From NCBI GenBank assembly GCA_902500695.1, contig CABVRQ010000095.1, positions 1 to 12,829 of the forward strand: a stretch of DNA of 12,829 nt, given 5' to 3'. The notes beneath the pieces are model-generated. The model saw nothing but the letters and a program-made list of their open reading frames with translations. It was not told the DNA's origin and searched no databases. Origin of the DNA: an uncultured Nitrospira sp. (GTDB taxonomy: Bacteria > Nitrospirota > Nitrospiria > Nitrospirales > UBA8639). Below, piece by piece: positions 7,901-12,829 of the stretch. Positions within the stretch are counted from its first letter, which is position 1. Each line of letters begins with the position of its first letter. The position numbers and the translations under genes are program-made.

Positions 7901-8325
7901 AGTTCGGGTGTCTCACTCCAGACATACCAATTCCGCCATTTGCTGCCGGGAGGCGCTTTCCGCGCACGTTGAAACCAGGGGTGTTGATCCGAGGTGTGAT
8001 TCACCACCAATTCTGTAATCACCCGTAATCCGCGGCGATGGGCCTCACGGACAAACGCCTGAAAGTCTCGCCTGGTTCCGTAATGGGGATGAATGTTGGT
8101 GTAATCTGAAATGTCATAGCCATCGTCCCGGAGGGGCGACGAGCAAAAGGGCAGCAGCCAAATGGCCGTGACACCAAGATCCTGGAGATAATCGAGCTTT
8201 TGGGTGAGCCCTTTGAAATCCCCAATGCCGTCCCCATTGCTATCGCAAAACGCCCGAACATGGAGTTCATAAATAATGGCGTCTTTGTACCAGAGTGGAT
8301 CATTCTCAAGTGTGTCGACAATCAT
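4993..8325 (-). CDS. treS: Fused trehalose synthase / maltokinase (TreS-Mak)
   Basis: This bifunctional cytoplasmic enzyme interconverts trehalose and maltose and phosphorylates maltose with ATP to maltose-1-phosphate, the GlgE donor. Residues 1 to about 550 are a GH13 trehalose synthase. It shows a calcium-type loop (DSNGDGIGDF, 28-37), ELVVNH (105-110), GLRLDAVPYL with nucleophile Asp208, FLAEANQWPED with Glu250, and LRNHDE with Asp316. Residues about 575-1110 are a maltokinase of the aminoglycoside-phosphotransferase fold. These show LKLYRR with Lys752, the catalytic loop CHGDYHLGQV (Asp964), the metal site IIDFEGEP (Asp981), and SPLRDVAGMLRSFHYAA (998-1014). At 1110 aa it matches other known TreS-Mak fusions. 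ATG 8325 is preceded by AGGAAAGG at 7 nt. The gene lies 184 bp after mscS and 141 bp before glgE on the same strand. All catalytic motifs are intact. Confidence 0.96.
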   Translation of the reverse strand: MIVDTLENDPLWYKDAIIYELHVRAFCDSNGDGIGDFKGLTQKLDYLQDLGVTAIWLLPFCSSPLRDDGYDISDYTNIHPHYGTRRDFQAFVREAHRRGLRVITELVVNHTSDQHPWFQRARKAPPGSKWRNWYVWSETPELYSDTRIIFKDTEHSNWTWDPVAKAYFWHRFFSHQPDLNYDNPEVQKAIFGVLDFWLELGVDGLRLDAVPYLFEREGTNCENLPETHAFLKTLRTHVDKKFKNRFFLAEANQWPEDAAAYFGQGDECHMNFHFPLMPRLFMSMQMEDRFPIIDILDQTPAIPEACQWGLFLRNHDELTLEMVTDEERDYMYRVFAHDKQARINLGIRRRLTPLLGNDRKKIELMYSLLFSMPGTPCIYYGEEIGMGDNFYLGDRNGVRTPMQWSADRNAGFSYGNPQKLYLPIIIDPEYHYEAVNVELQQNNAQSPLWWMKRIVSLRKRYKVFGRGSIEFLHPSNRKVLVFLRRYQDETILVAVNLSRHAQWVELDLAEFKGRRPLTLFGRSKFPAIGDLPYLLTLSGHAFYWFSLEPVESKQLEAQGKTEHGLPTITISKDWDNLIHKREKVKLENVLPQYLQGRRWFGGKARIMQFVEITETIPLPQENPLAVLALIRVEYTEGEPETYLLPLQYLPADRMAPLVDSPAAIARVRVKMKAGEQEGLLIDAMWDREFQKMLVDSISRNRRFNGPTGDLVTQATRIFRRQLQKEVPTLEPTLLKGEQSNSSVLFGHDFILKLYRRAEVGVNPDFEIGRFLTNKGFSHIAPLAGAIEYQRDNGDLLTFGILQKFIQNEGDAWKYTLDELSRYLEEALTHPTAITTSSIPQKSLMALVDEEIPTAAREWIGPYLEEARLLGLRTGELHAALASDSEDSEFKPEPFTDFYRRGLYQSMLGTVNMNFPLLRTQVKGLQDPVQTLAKKVLEGEGRLRKRLLTIRDRKLTCTRIRCHGDYHLGQVLYTGKDFIIIDFEGEPARPLNVRRLKESPLRDVAGMLRSFHYAAHASSIGLVEGVRPEDFSLLEPWARYWQIWVSVSYLKAYLSVGEVRNILPPSSEDVQILLNGYLLQKAIYELGYELNNRPDWVRIPLDGILQILEVD

Positions 8326-8330
8326 GGATA

Positions 8331-8500
8331 GGCCTTTCCTGAATCGGGGTATTCAGTTCTTGTCCTCAGCCGTACAGGGTGTGTGCGGCCTCGAAGTGGA
8401 TCGTGGAAACGGCAATGTCTGGGTTGATGACCATTCAGCGAGGATGCTGATAGATAAAAACGAGTAACAAGGGTTTACCATAAGAAGCGGGGGAAAGGCC
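8331..8500 (-). promoter_or_regulatory. Long-range 9-bp complementarity covering the treS ribosome binding site
   Basis: On the minus-strand transcript GGCCUUUCC (8500-8492) begins 10 nt after the mscS stop codon. It is perfectly complementary to GGAAAGGCC (8339-8331), which contains most of the treS Shine-Dalgarno sequence. Pairing would hide the treS start, while ribosomes ending translation of mscS would cover the upstream arm and free it. The pairing is seen in the sequence; the switch is inferred. The rest of the 184-bp spacer shows no convincing promoter or terminator. Confidence 0.33.
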
Positions 8501-8509
8501 AATCCAAGA

Positions 8510-9373
8510 TTAATGGGATGAATGAGATTCCTGTATAACCAGGCGGGGAGCAAAGGAAAATTCAGCAAGAAATTTTCGAAGGATGGCTTGTTCCATGCGT
8601 GAGGGATATTGAGTCGGGCAGGGCACGCGGAGTAATAAATTGATACGGCCGGGCTCAGGCAACTGAATGGTGACCCGTGGTTCAACGGAGGGAGCATCCA
8701 ACCATAGCTTGCCTTCGAGTTTTTTGAGATACGTCCTGGCCTCGTCGATAAACGGGGCGGCCTCTTCTTCTCCGGCTTGCAGCAGCAGACGTTCGGCGGT
8801 TTTCCAATCATCATCGGTACTCAACGGAACGGTCACAATATGAAGGCGGTATTTTTTCGTATAGGTCTCATTCGTTAAGGGGTGATTGAAAATAAAGCTG
8901 TTGGGAATGACCATGGCCCGGCCCGTATATTGGTGAGAGGTTTGGCCGGGTCCGATTTCCAAAACCGTGGTGGTCAAGGCGTTGTGGTCGACCACGTTTC
9001 CCCGAATGCCTCCGATTTCGATGCGATCCCCCAACGAATAGGCTTTGGTCAGCACCCGGAGCGCCGAACCGCTCAAGCAATCAATGATTTGCTTGGTGGC
9101 CAGGACAAAGGCCACGGCGACGGCAAACACGGAGACGGCAAAGGTTTGGAGTTGCGGTGCCCAAATGAAAATCATCCCGAGGATAAACAGAAAGAGCAGG
9201 CCATTTCTGAGGTTGACCGCCCACCGTCTCCGTGTTTCCACGGAAAGCTCGGTTGACCGGAAGAGACTGTGGTGGATCCCCATCCTGACGATGAGAATGA
9301 TTAAGAAGAGAAAGAACGTACTCAGGCCGTACCGGATGACCATGTTGCCGGTGGTATCTGCAATTTCTTCCAC
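8510..9373 (-). CDS. MscS-family small mechanosensitive channel
   Basis: The 287-aa inner-membrane protein has the MscS layout. TM1 is at about 13-33, TM2 at about 56-72, and the pore-lining TM3 at about 76-95. TM3 is Ala/Val-rich (FAVAVAFVLATK) and runs into the amphipathic helix of residues 96-111. The cytoplasmic beta domain carries SLGDRIEIGGIRGNVVDHNALTT (113-135) and the family signature AMVIPNSFIFNHPLTN (153-168). The C-terminal part ends in a short His/Ser tail. Members open under membrane tension and release solutes during hypo-osmotic shock. The start is GTG at 9373, chosen because GAGGAG (9380-9385) lies 6 nt upstream; an ATG inside that site is in another frame. This is the first gene of the cluster with treS-mak and glgE, which points to an osmotic role for the operon. 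TM3 lacks the regular Gly/Ala alternation of E. coli MscS, so gating details cannot be predicted. Confidence 0.9.
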   Translation of the reverse strand: MEEIADTTGNMVIRYGLSTFFLFLIILIVRMGIHHSLFRSTELSVETRRRWAVNLRNGLLFLFILGMIFIWAPQLQTFAVSVFAVAVAFVLATKQIIDCLSGSALRVLTKAYSLGDRIEIGGIRGNVVDHNALTTTVLEIGPGQTSHQYTGRAMVIPNSFIFNHPLTNETYTKKYRLHIVTVPLSTDDDWKTAERLLLQAGEEEAAPFIDEARTYLKKLEGKLWLDAPSVEPRVTIQLPEPGRINLLLRVPCPTQYPSRMEQAILRKFLAEFSFAPRLVIQESHSSH

Positions 9374-9379
9374 GTGTGT

Positions 9380-9385
9380 CTCCTC
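9380..9385 (-). promoter_or_regulatory. Shine-Dalgarno site deciding the GTG start of the MscS-like gene
   Basis: GAGGAG on the minus strand with a 6-nt spacer to GTG 9373. The nearby ATG at 9387 overlaps the site and is out of frame, so the GTG is the likely start. Confidence 0.6.
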
Positions 9386-9649
9386 ATGACCGATGTGTGA
9401 ACCGGATGCGTTGAGATGAACAGGAAAACCATGGCAGTCTCAGGCACCATCCCGAATCTGACCGATTGGGAATAAGGCGTATGTCCAAAAGTTGGCAGAT
9501 GAACAAATAACAGGTAAATCACAATCCCACGGGTCAGGCTGATGGCGAATAAATAAGAGCAGTCAGTAGGCAGACCATGTTCAGAAAGGACAACAACCCT
9601 CTCAAATCATACTGTATTTGTTCTCCTAATCAAAGGGGTTTTAAAGGAG

Positions 9650-10195
9650 TCATGGAGCTTGAGGACTATTCCTTCTTTCGTGGTCCTGAAAGAAAATGCC
9701 CCCGTGAGTCAGATGAAGCCCCTCGAGGTCGCTGTGGTGTGAAAGTCGATGTCCTGGATCCTTGTCTGACATCGAAGATTTCTGCTTTTCTTCTTGTGCC
9801 AGAGAGAGGGCTTGATGGGCATCCGTTTGTGCCAACATGATTAATCGGGTGGCCATGGAATAATCTCGAGTCCAGAATATTTTCCTGGATTGTTCATGAA
9901 ATTCTTCTTCTCCGATTGTCAGCTCACTCTCCGCTAAACTGTAGAGATCAGGCGCGAAGATCAAGGCTCCTTCTCTCCTGGCCTGTTCCACCGCTTCACG
10001 GGCTTTTTGCAATTCGTGAATCGGTGGATCCTGACAGGCGGTCAGCAGGACACTCAAGCCGAACAAGACCGCATACATTCCGGCAGGGGAACGCCTCCAA
10101 GCCCTCGCAACAAATTTCTTTATCAGGGGCTTTTCTTTCTGCAAAGTGGACCTTGCTCCTAAAAAATTGTCGAGAAGGCCGAAAGTGCTTCTCAT
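9650..10195 (-). CDS. DUF4398-type lipoprotein
   Basis: The protein has a lipoprotein signal: the basic segment KKFVARAWRR, a hydrophobic core, then LSVLLTAC, with the modified Cys at residue 54 from this start. The mature part (QDPPIHELQKAREAVEQAR, GALIFAPDLYSLAESEL, then a helix with AQTDAHQALSLAQEE) is the helical, Ala-rich repeat seen in DUF4398 envelope lipoproteins. Those often precede OmpA-type domains; here none follows, and the last 40 residues are polar and unconserved-looking. The start is uncertain. ATG 10195 has no Shine-Dalgarno and gives an overlong signal region. TTG 10144 has AAGG 6 nt upstream and gives a more normal one. ATG 10078 would remove the basic n-region, and TTG 10219 is the longest option. 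The gene lies 276 bp upstream of mscS on the same strand and may share its transcript; no promoter is evident in that spacer. Function unknown, probably outer-membrane anchored. Confidence 0.72.
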   Translation of the reverse strand: MRSTFGLLDNFLGARSTLQKEKPLIKKFVARAWRRSPAGMYAVLFGLSVLLTACQDPPIHELQKAREAVEQARREGALIFAPDLYSLAESELTIGEEEFHEQSRKIFWTRDYSMATRLIMLAQTDAHQALSLAQEEKQKSSMSDKDPGHRLSHHSDLEGLHLTHGGIFFQDHERRNSPQAP

Positions 10196-10230
10196 TGAAA
10201 GCAAACGCTGATGTAGCAAATCCTACGCCA

Positions 10231-10770
10231 ATGGTGAATGACGAAAGAATGTTGGTAGATGCTCGCTTTTTCAGTTGTTTTTCTGGAGAGGGTTCCTGTG
10301 TGCGAGACAGCTTGGCTCATGCCTGGACCCTTTGTCCCTGTTTGCTTTCCCAAGGAGAAGACCGCCCAGGGGAGGTAGTTATCTTTCACCAGGGAATGTC
10401 CGTTTGCAATGGGGACGGTCTACCAGGAGAAGATCGAGGTGACCGGGAGATACCTGGCAATACTTTTGCTTTGGAATTTTCTGCAGTGGGTGAAATGGCC
10501 TCAATTGATCGTGAAGCTGCCGGTAGAAATGTTGCTTCGAAATTTGCCCTACCGTCCCAGGAAAGACTCCTGAGGCGTTGTTCAGGCTTCAGTAAAAGTT
10601 TTGCTCAAATGATTGTAGTTACGGAAAAATATTTTGCATTGACGTGCTTTTTACGCGAACATCCCCCTCCCTATACAGATTCTGGTTCAGGTCTCTCAAA
10701 GGAGTCACTCTATGAAAGCCAAGTAGGACGCGCTCTTCAACCTTCAGGCGTTCCTGTCTCAAAGCGGTAG
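10231..10770 (+). other. Long open frame of doubtful coding status
   Basis: From an ATG at 10231 the plus strand stays open for 179 codons to TAG 10768-10770. The same frame extends back to 9916 antisense to the lipoprotein gene. Codons in the first two thirds start with G unusually often, as in real genes. The predicted protein (MVNDERMLVDARFFSCFSGE at the start) has scattered cysteines, no signal peptide, and no domain I know. No Shine-Dalgarno precedes 10231. Its last 20 codons overlap, out of frame, the 5' end of the Crp gene. It could be a gene, the remnant of one, or chance. This is the only content I can name between the lipoprotein gene and crp. Confidence 0.25.
10699..10704 (+). promoter_or_regulatory. 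Shine-Dalgarno site of the original crp start
   Basis: AAGGAG with a 7-nt spacer to ATG 10712. It marks the ancestral translation start, which is followed after four codons by an amber stop. Confidence 0.6.
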
Positions 10771-11317
10771 CGGGAAAATAATTTTGACGTTCTCCCAAAA
10801 GCAGACGCTCTTTTCGCAAGGGGATATGGCCGATGCCGTGTTCTGTGTGCAGTCCGGCCAGGTCACACTTTCGGTGGTCTCGAAGCAGGAGAAAAAAGCC
10901 GTCGTCGGTATTGTGGAGGAAGGGGGGGGAGGGGAAGGGTGTCTCGCCGGGCAGCGGGTATGGATGGCCACGGCGGCAACCCTGGAAGGCTCCACGCTGG
11001 TGAGAATTGCCAAGCAGTCGATGATCCGGGTACTCCACGACGAACCCGCCTTCTCCACGTTGTTCATGGCATATCTCCTGGCTCGCAACATTCGCATCCA
11101 GGAGGACTTGGTGGATCAGTTGTTTAATTCTGCTGAGAAGCGACTGGAGCGGGTGCTCATGTTCATGGCTCATTTTGGCAAAGAGGGAAAAGCGGAACCG
11201 GTCCTTGCAAAGATCAGTCAGGAAACGCTTGCCGGGATGATCGGGACTACGCGCTCCCGTGTCAGTTTCTTCATGAACAGATTCAGGAAATTGGGCTTCA
11301 TCGAGTACATGCGGTGA
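10712..11317 (+). pseudogene. Crp/Fnr-family transcriptional regulator, probably disrupted
   Basis: The frame from ATG 10712 reads MKAK, then TAG (10724-10726), then continues without a break as DALFNLQAFLSQSGSGK and into a regular Crp protein: LFSQGDMADAVFCVQSGQVT (cyclic-nucleotide beta-roll), then EDLVDQLFNSAEKRLERVL (dimer helix), then ISQETLAGMIGTTRSRVSFF (winged helix). A strong binding site (10699-10704) belongs to ATG 10712, so the amber codon is inside the gene. From memory, relatives have GDFFGEGC in the nucleotide-binding domain; here GGGGEGC is encoded by a G-rich run (10922-10934). Relatives also end with roughly 15 more residues after GFIEY. Here the frame stops after MR, while another frame from about 11310 reads VKVSTGHL. 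Three lesions suggest decay, but a shorter protein from TTG 10784 (177 aa) remains possible, and G-run errors in assembly could explain one lesion. The gene lies upstream of the DUF3015-like lipoprotein gene, divergent from the DUF4398 gene. Confidence 0.72.
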
Positions 11318-11528
11318 AGGTCTCGACCGGCCATCTGAGGCCGGGTAGGAGTGGTGAGTCCCTCTTAACCAGTTTTGGGAGAGATGTGGTGCAAACCATG
11401 ATCCATGAGCGAGTCAAGAGTACAAAATACCGATCTTCCAGGATAAACTTGGGGAAAGAATGGGAGCAGGCAATTGGATATAATTTTTACGAAATCATTC
11501 ATTTTTCCTAGTTTAGGGGGAATAGCGC

Positions 11529-12161
11529 ATGAGTACCTATTTTCGTCACCTCTATCGTTTTTTTAAAAGGCCAGGGATTGCTCCGACATTCCTCGTCTCT
11601 TTTCGGCCCGTTTCTGTTGCAGAAAGGGGTTCCCGTGAAAGCCGGAAGCAGCATCATTCCTTCCGGACCATGCCGGGTCTGTGCGTTGCCATGCTCCTGG
11701 GTGGGTTATTGACCGGATGTATTACCGATGCCACAACTGATTTGACCAAAGCTCCGTTTGATGCTTCCACCGAGCTGACTGACGCCTCGACCGATTCGAT
11801 CACCAGACTGACCGATGGAACCAGCCAAGCCACAACAGACCTCACCGAGCCCACCAGAGAATTTCTATCCAGCACGACACCCGGAGCCTGGTTCAATGCA
11901 GATGGCATGCTCAATGCTGACCATAAAAAAATCGCGTTTGTGGTCGTCAACTTTGATAATTTGCAAGAGGATATAGCCAGGGGATCCGGAGAATACCTGG
12001 TTTCTCTTTCGATGTTAATGGGCGTCCCCCTGGATTCCCGAGACAGGTTCTTGCAATCCGCGCAACGTCAACATGGCTATATTTTTGATGAGAGCCAATC
12101 CCGGCCGGAATCGTTTAGACGTCTGATCAAGACGTTACACGTGACCTCACCCTACTCGTAA
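11529..12161 (+). CDS. DUF3015-like lipoprotein with a Thr/Asp-rich linker
   Basis: A 210-aa protein. A hydrophobic stretch ending MLLGGLLTGC is a lipobox with Cys64, so the mature form should be membrane-anchored in the envelope. Residues 66-110 form a low-complexity linker built on repeats of the type T-D-A/L-T (TDATTDLT, ASTELTDASTDS, TDGTSQATTDLT). The C-terminal domain contains AWFNADGMLNADHKKIAFV and ENLxxDIARGxGEYLxSLxxLMGV-type residues at 144-166. I associate the latter with DUF3015 proteins, whose function is unknown. ATG 11529 has GGGGG about 9 nt upstream. It gives an unusually long 63-residue pre-cysteine region with basic clusters. ATG at codon 48 would give a short signal without a positive n-region and no binding site, so the upstream start is kept. 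The gene follows the damaged crp gene by 211 bp on the same strand. The 11318-11528 gap holds only the out-of-frame crp tail. Confidence 0.7.
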   Translation: MSTYFRHLYRFFKRPGIAPTFLVSFRPVSVAERGSRESRKQHHSFRTMPGLCVAMLLGGLLTGCITDATTDLTKAPFDASTELTDASTDSITRLTDGTSQATTDLTEPTREFLSSTTPGAWFNADGMLNADHKKIAFVVVNFDNLQEDIARGSGEYLVSLSMLMGVPLDSRDRFLQSAQRQHGYIFDESQSRPESFRRLIKTLHVTSPYS

Positions 12162-12163
12162 TG

Positions 12164-12186
12164 AAAGGTCACATCAGACGACCTTT
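12164..12186 (+). terminator. Hairpin right after the lipoprotein stop, weak terminator candidate
   Basis: AAAGGTC (12164-12170) and GACCTTT (12180-12186) form a perfect 7-bp stem with a 9-nt loop, starting 3 nt after the TAA. Only three T residues, which are part of the stem, end it, and GGCC follows. A classic U-tract is missing, so termination would be weak at best. Confidence 0.38.
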
Positions 12187-12600
12187 GGCCTGTGAGCTTA
12201 CCCCTGCGTGGTTTTGATCAAGGCGGGATCGATTGTGTTCTATTCGCTTCTCGTTTGGATTCCGGGCACAGCGAGACATCCATTCCAACTCTGTCATTCC
12301 TGACGGACATGATCGGCAAGCAGATAAAATACGAAGAGCTTCCCCTTATCCACCACCTTCAGGTTGGCCAAGCGGGCCGACGGTTACACTAATAGGGAGG
12401 ACCGTGTCTGAGCCCTGCGGATCTGGCTGCCTCTCCGTGGGACAGGCACGCAATGACACGGTGATGGAGACCTATTTCCGGCATGCAGGGCAAAGTGGGC
12501 ATGGACACAGATGTGACCCATGTCATTGATACGCTCCCCAGAAGGTCTTTGTGGACGACAATATCCTTACACTCCCCTTATTCTATTAACCTGATTTTCC
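12187..12600 (+). pseudogene. Possible decayed coding region
   Basis: No intact gene spans this stretch, but protein-like segments appear in alternating plus-strand frames. One frame gives DMIGKQIKYEELPLIHHLQV before a stop at 12390-12392. The same frame resumes with GKVGMDTDVTHVIDTLP (about 12489-12539). The segment KVFVDDNILTLPLFY then follows in another frame, ending at TAA 12587-12589. Another short frame with a GTG at 12404 (GGAGG 3 nt upstream) ends Cys/His-rich as HGHRCDPCH at 12529. I recognise no family. A gene broken by indels is one reading; chance open frames is the other. Confidence 0.22.
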
Positions 12601-12655
12601 AGAGCTTTCCATCCCTCAGCGATTATCCCTCGCGATTCTAATTATTGGTGGTTTT

Positions 12656-12668
12656 ATGCCGCCGGCAT
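12656..12668. repeat. Short palindrome ATGCCGCCGGCAT
   Basis: Two 6-bp arms (ATGCCG and CGGCAT) around one central C form a perfect dyad in otherwise featureless sequence. It could be a protein-binding site; nothing else supports that. Confidence 0.2.
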
Positions 12669-12719
12669 GGTGACATTTTTGGAGAGGTTTGGGTAAGGTA
12701 TGCCCAGCCTGAAAAGGGA

Positions 12720-12767
12720 AAGGACGATCACTTGCAGCAAGCTTATCGGCCACGGTCCATCGTCCTT
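12720..12767. repeat. 9-bp inverted repeat enclosing a smaller hairpin
   Basis: AAGGACGAT (12720-12728) and ATCGTCCTT (12759-12767) are perfect reverse complements around a 30-nt loop. The loop contains CTTG-CAG-CAAG (12731-12741), another small hairpin. Read on the minus strand the stem is followed by TTTCCCTTTTC, which is U-rich but interrupted, so it may be a minus-strand terminator for a gene beyond the window or a structured RNA. No gene is visible between it and the window end. Confidence 0.33.
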
Positions 12768-12829
12768 ATTGTAGCCTACATTCACCTCATGGCGGGAACA
12801 GTATGAAGCATGTAACAGGTTGTCTGATG

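Noticed and set aside
8276..8467. 63-codon plus-strand frame in the mscS-treS spacer
   Set aside because: No binding site, antisense to the treS start, and no recognisable sequence.
9322..9522. 66-codon minus-strand frame in the spacer before mscS, hydrophobic, extendable upstream without stops
   Set aside because: It starts at GTG without a binding site, overlaps the mscS start in another frame, and has no other start codon in the extended part. A tiny membrane protein is possible but not supported.
1..12829. Search for tRNA, rRNA, CRISPR array, IS ends or transposase
   Set aside because: No clover-leaf, regular spaced repeats, terminal inverted repeats or transposase motifs were seen by eye on either strand.

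Overview
The window reads as chromosomal DNA from a free-living Gram-negative bacterium, with roughly balanced base composition judged by eye. A fused trehalose synthase/maltokinase, a GlgE maltosyltransferase, short DUF4398-like and DUF3015-like lipoproteins, a YfdX-family exported protein and a Crp regulator ending in an 'MIGTTRSRVSFFMN' helix-turn-helix fit the phylum Nitrospirota (Nitrospira-like) best. That assignment is an inference from remembered family distribution, not a search result.

Layout. Positions 1-163 (minus) hold the 5' end of a gene cut by the window edge, with a very good ribosome binding site. Positions 434-1726 (minus) encode an exported YfdX-family protein. Positions 1727-2862 are a gene-poor kilobase. 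It contains an operator-like tandem repeat, two divergent micro-ORFs with strong Shine-Dalgarno sequences, an orphan terminator-like hairpin, and the strong intrinsic terminator of the next operon. Positions 2863-9373 (minus) carry the core cluster, in transcription order: MscS-like channel, TreS-maltokinase, GlgE. Upstream of it on the same strand (9650-10195) is a DUF4398-type lipoprotein. Positions 10220-12829 are on the other strand. They hold a long open frame of doubtful status, a Crp/Fnr regulator with several apparent lesions, a Thr/Asp-rich DUF3015-like lipoprotein, and a 3' stretch that looks like decayed coding DNA with inverted repeats.

How it works together. TreS interconverts trehalose and maltose. 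The fused maltokinase traps maltose as maltose-1-phosphate. GlgE then transfers maltosyl units onto an alpha-1,4-glucan. The GlgB branching enzyme of this pathway is not in the window. A mechanosensitive channel as the first gene of the cluster suggests one osmotic-response unit: solute release on hypo-osmotic shock, and conversion of compatible solute into polymer. A 9-nt complementarity in the mscS-treS spacer covers the treS ribosome binding site and could couple translation of the two genes.

No IS element, CRISPR array, tRNA or rRNA was seen. The points most worth a second look are the disrupted Crp gene (amber codon 5, altered cyclic-nucleotide motif, 3' frameshift), the possible treS translational switch, and the unexplained open frame before crp.
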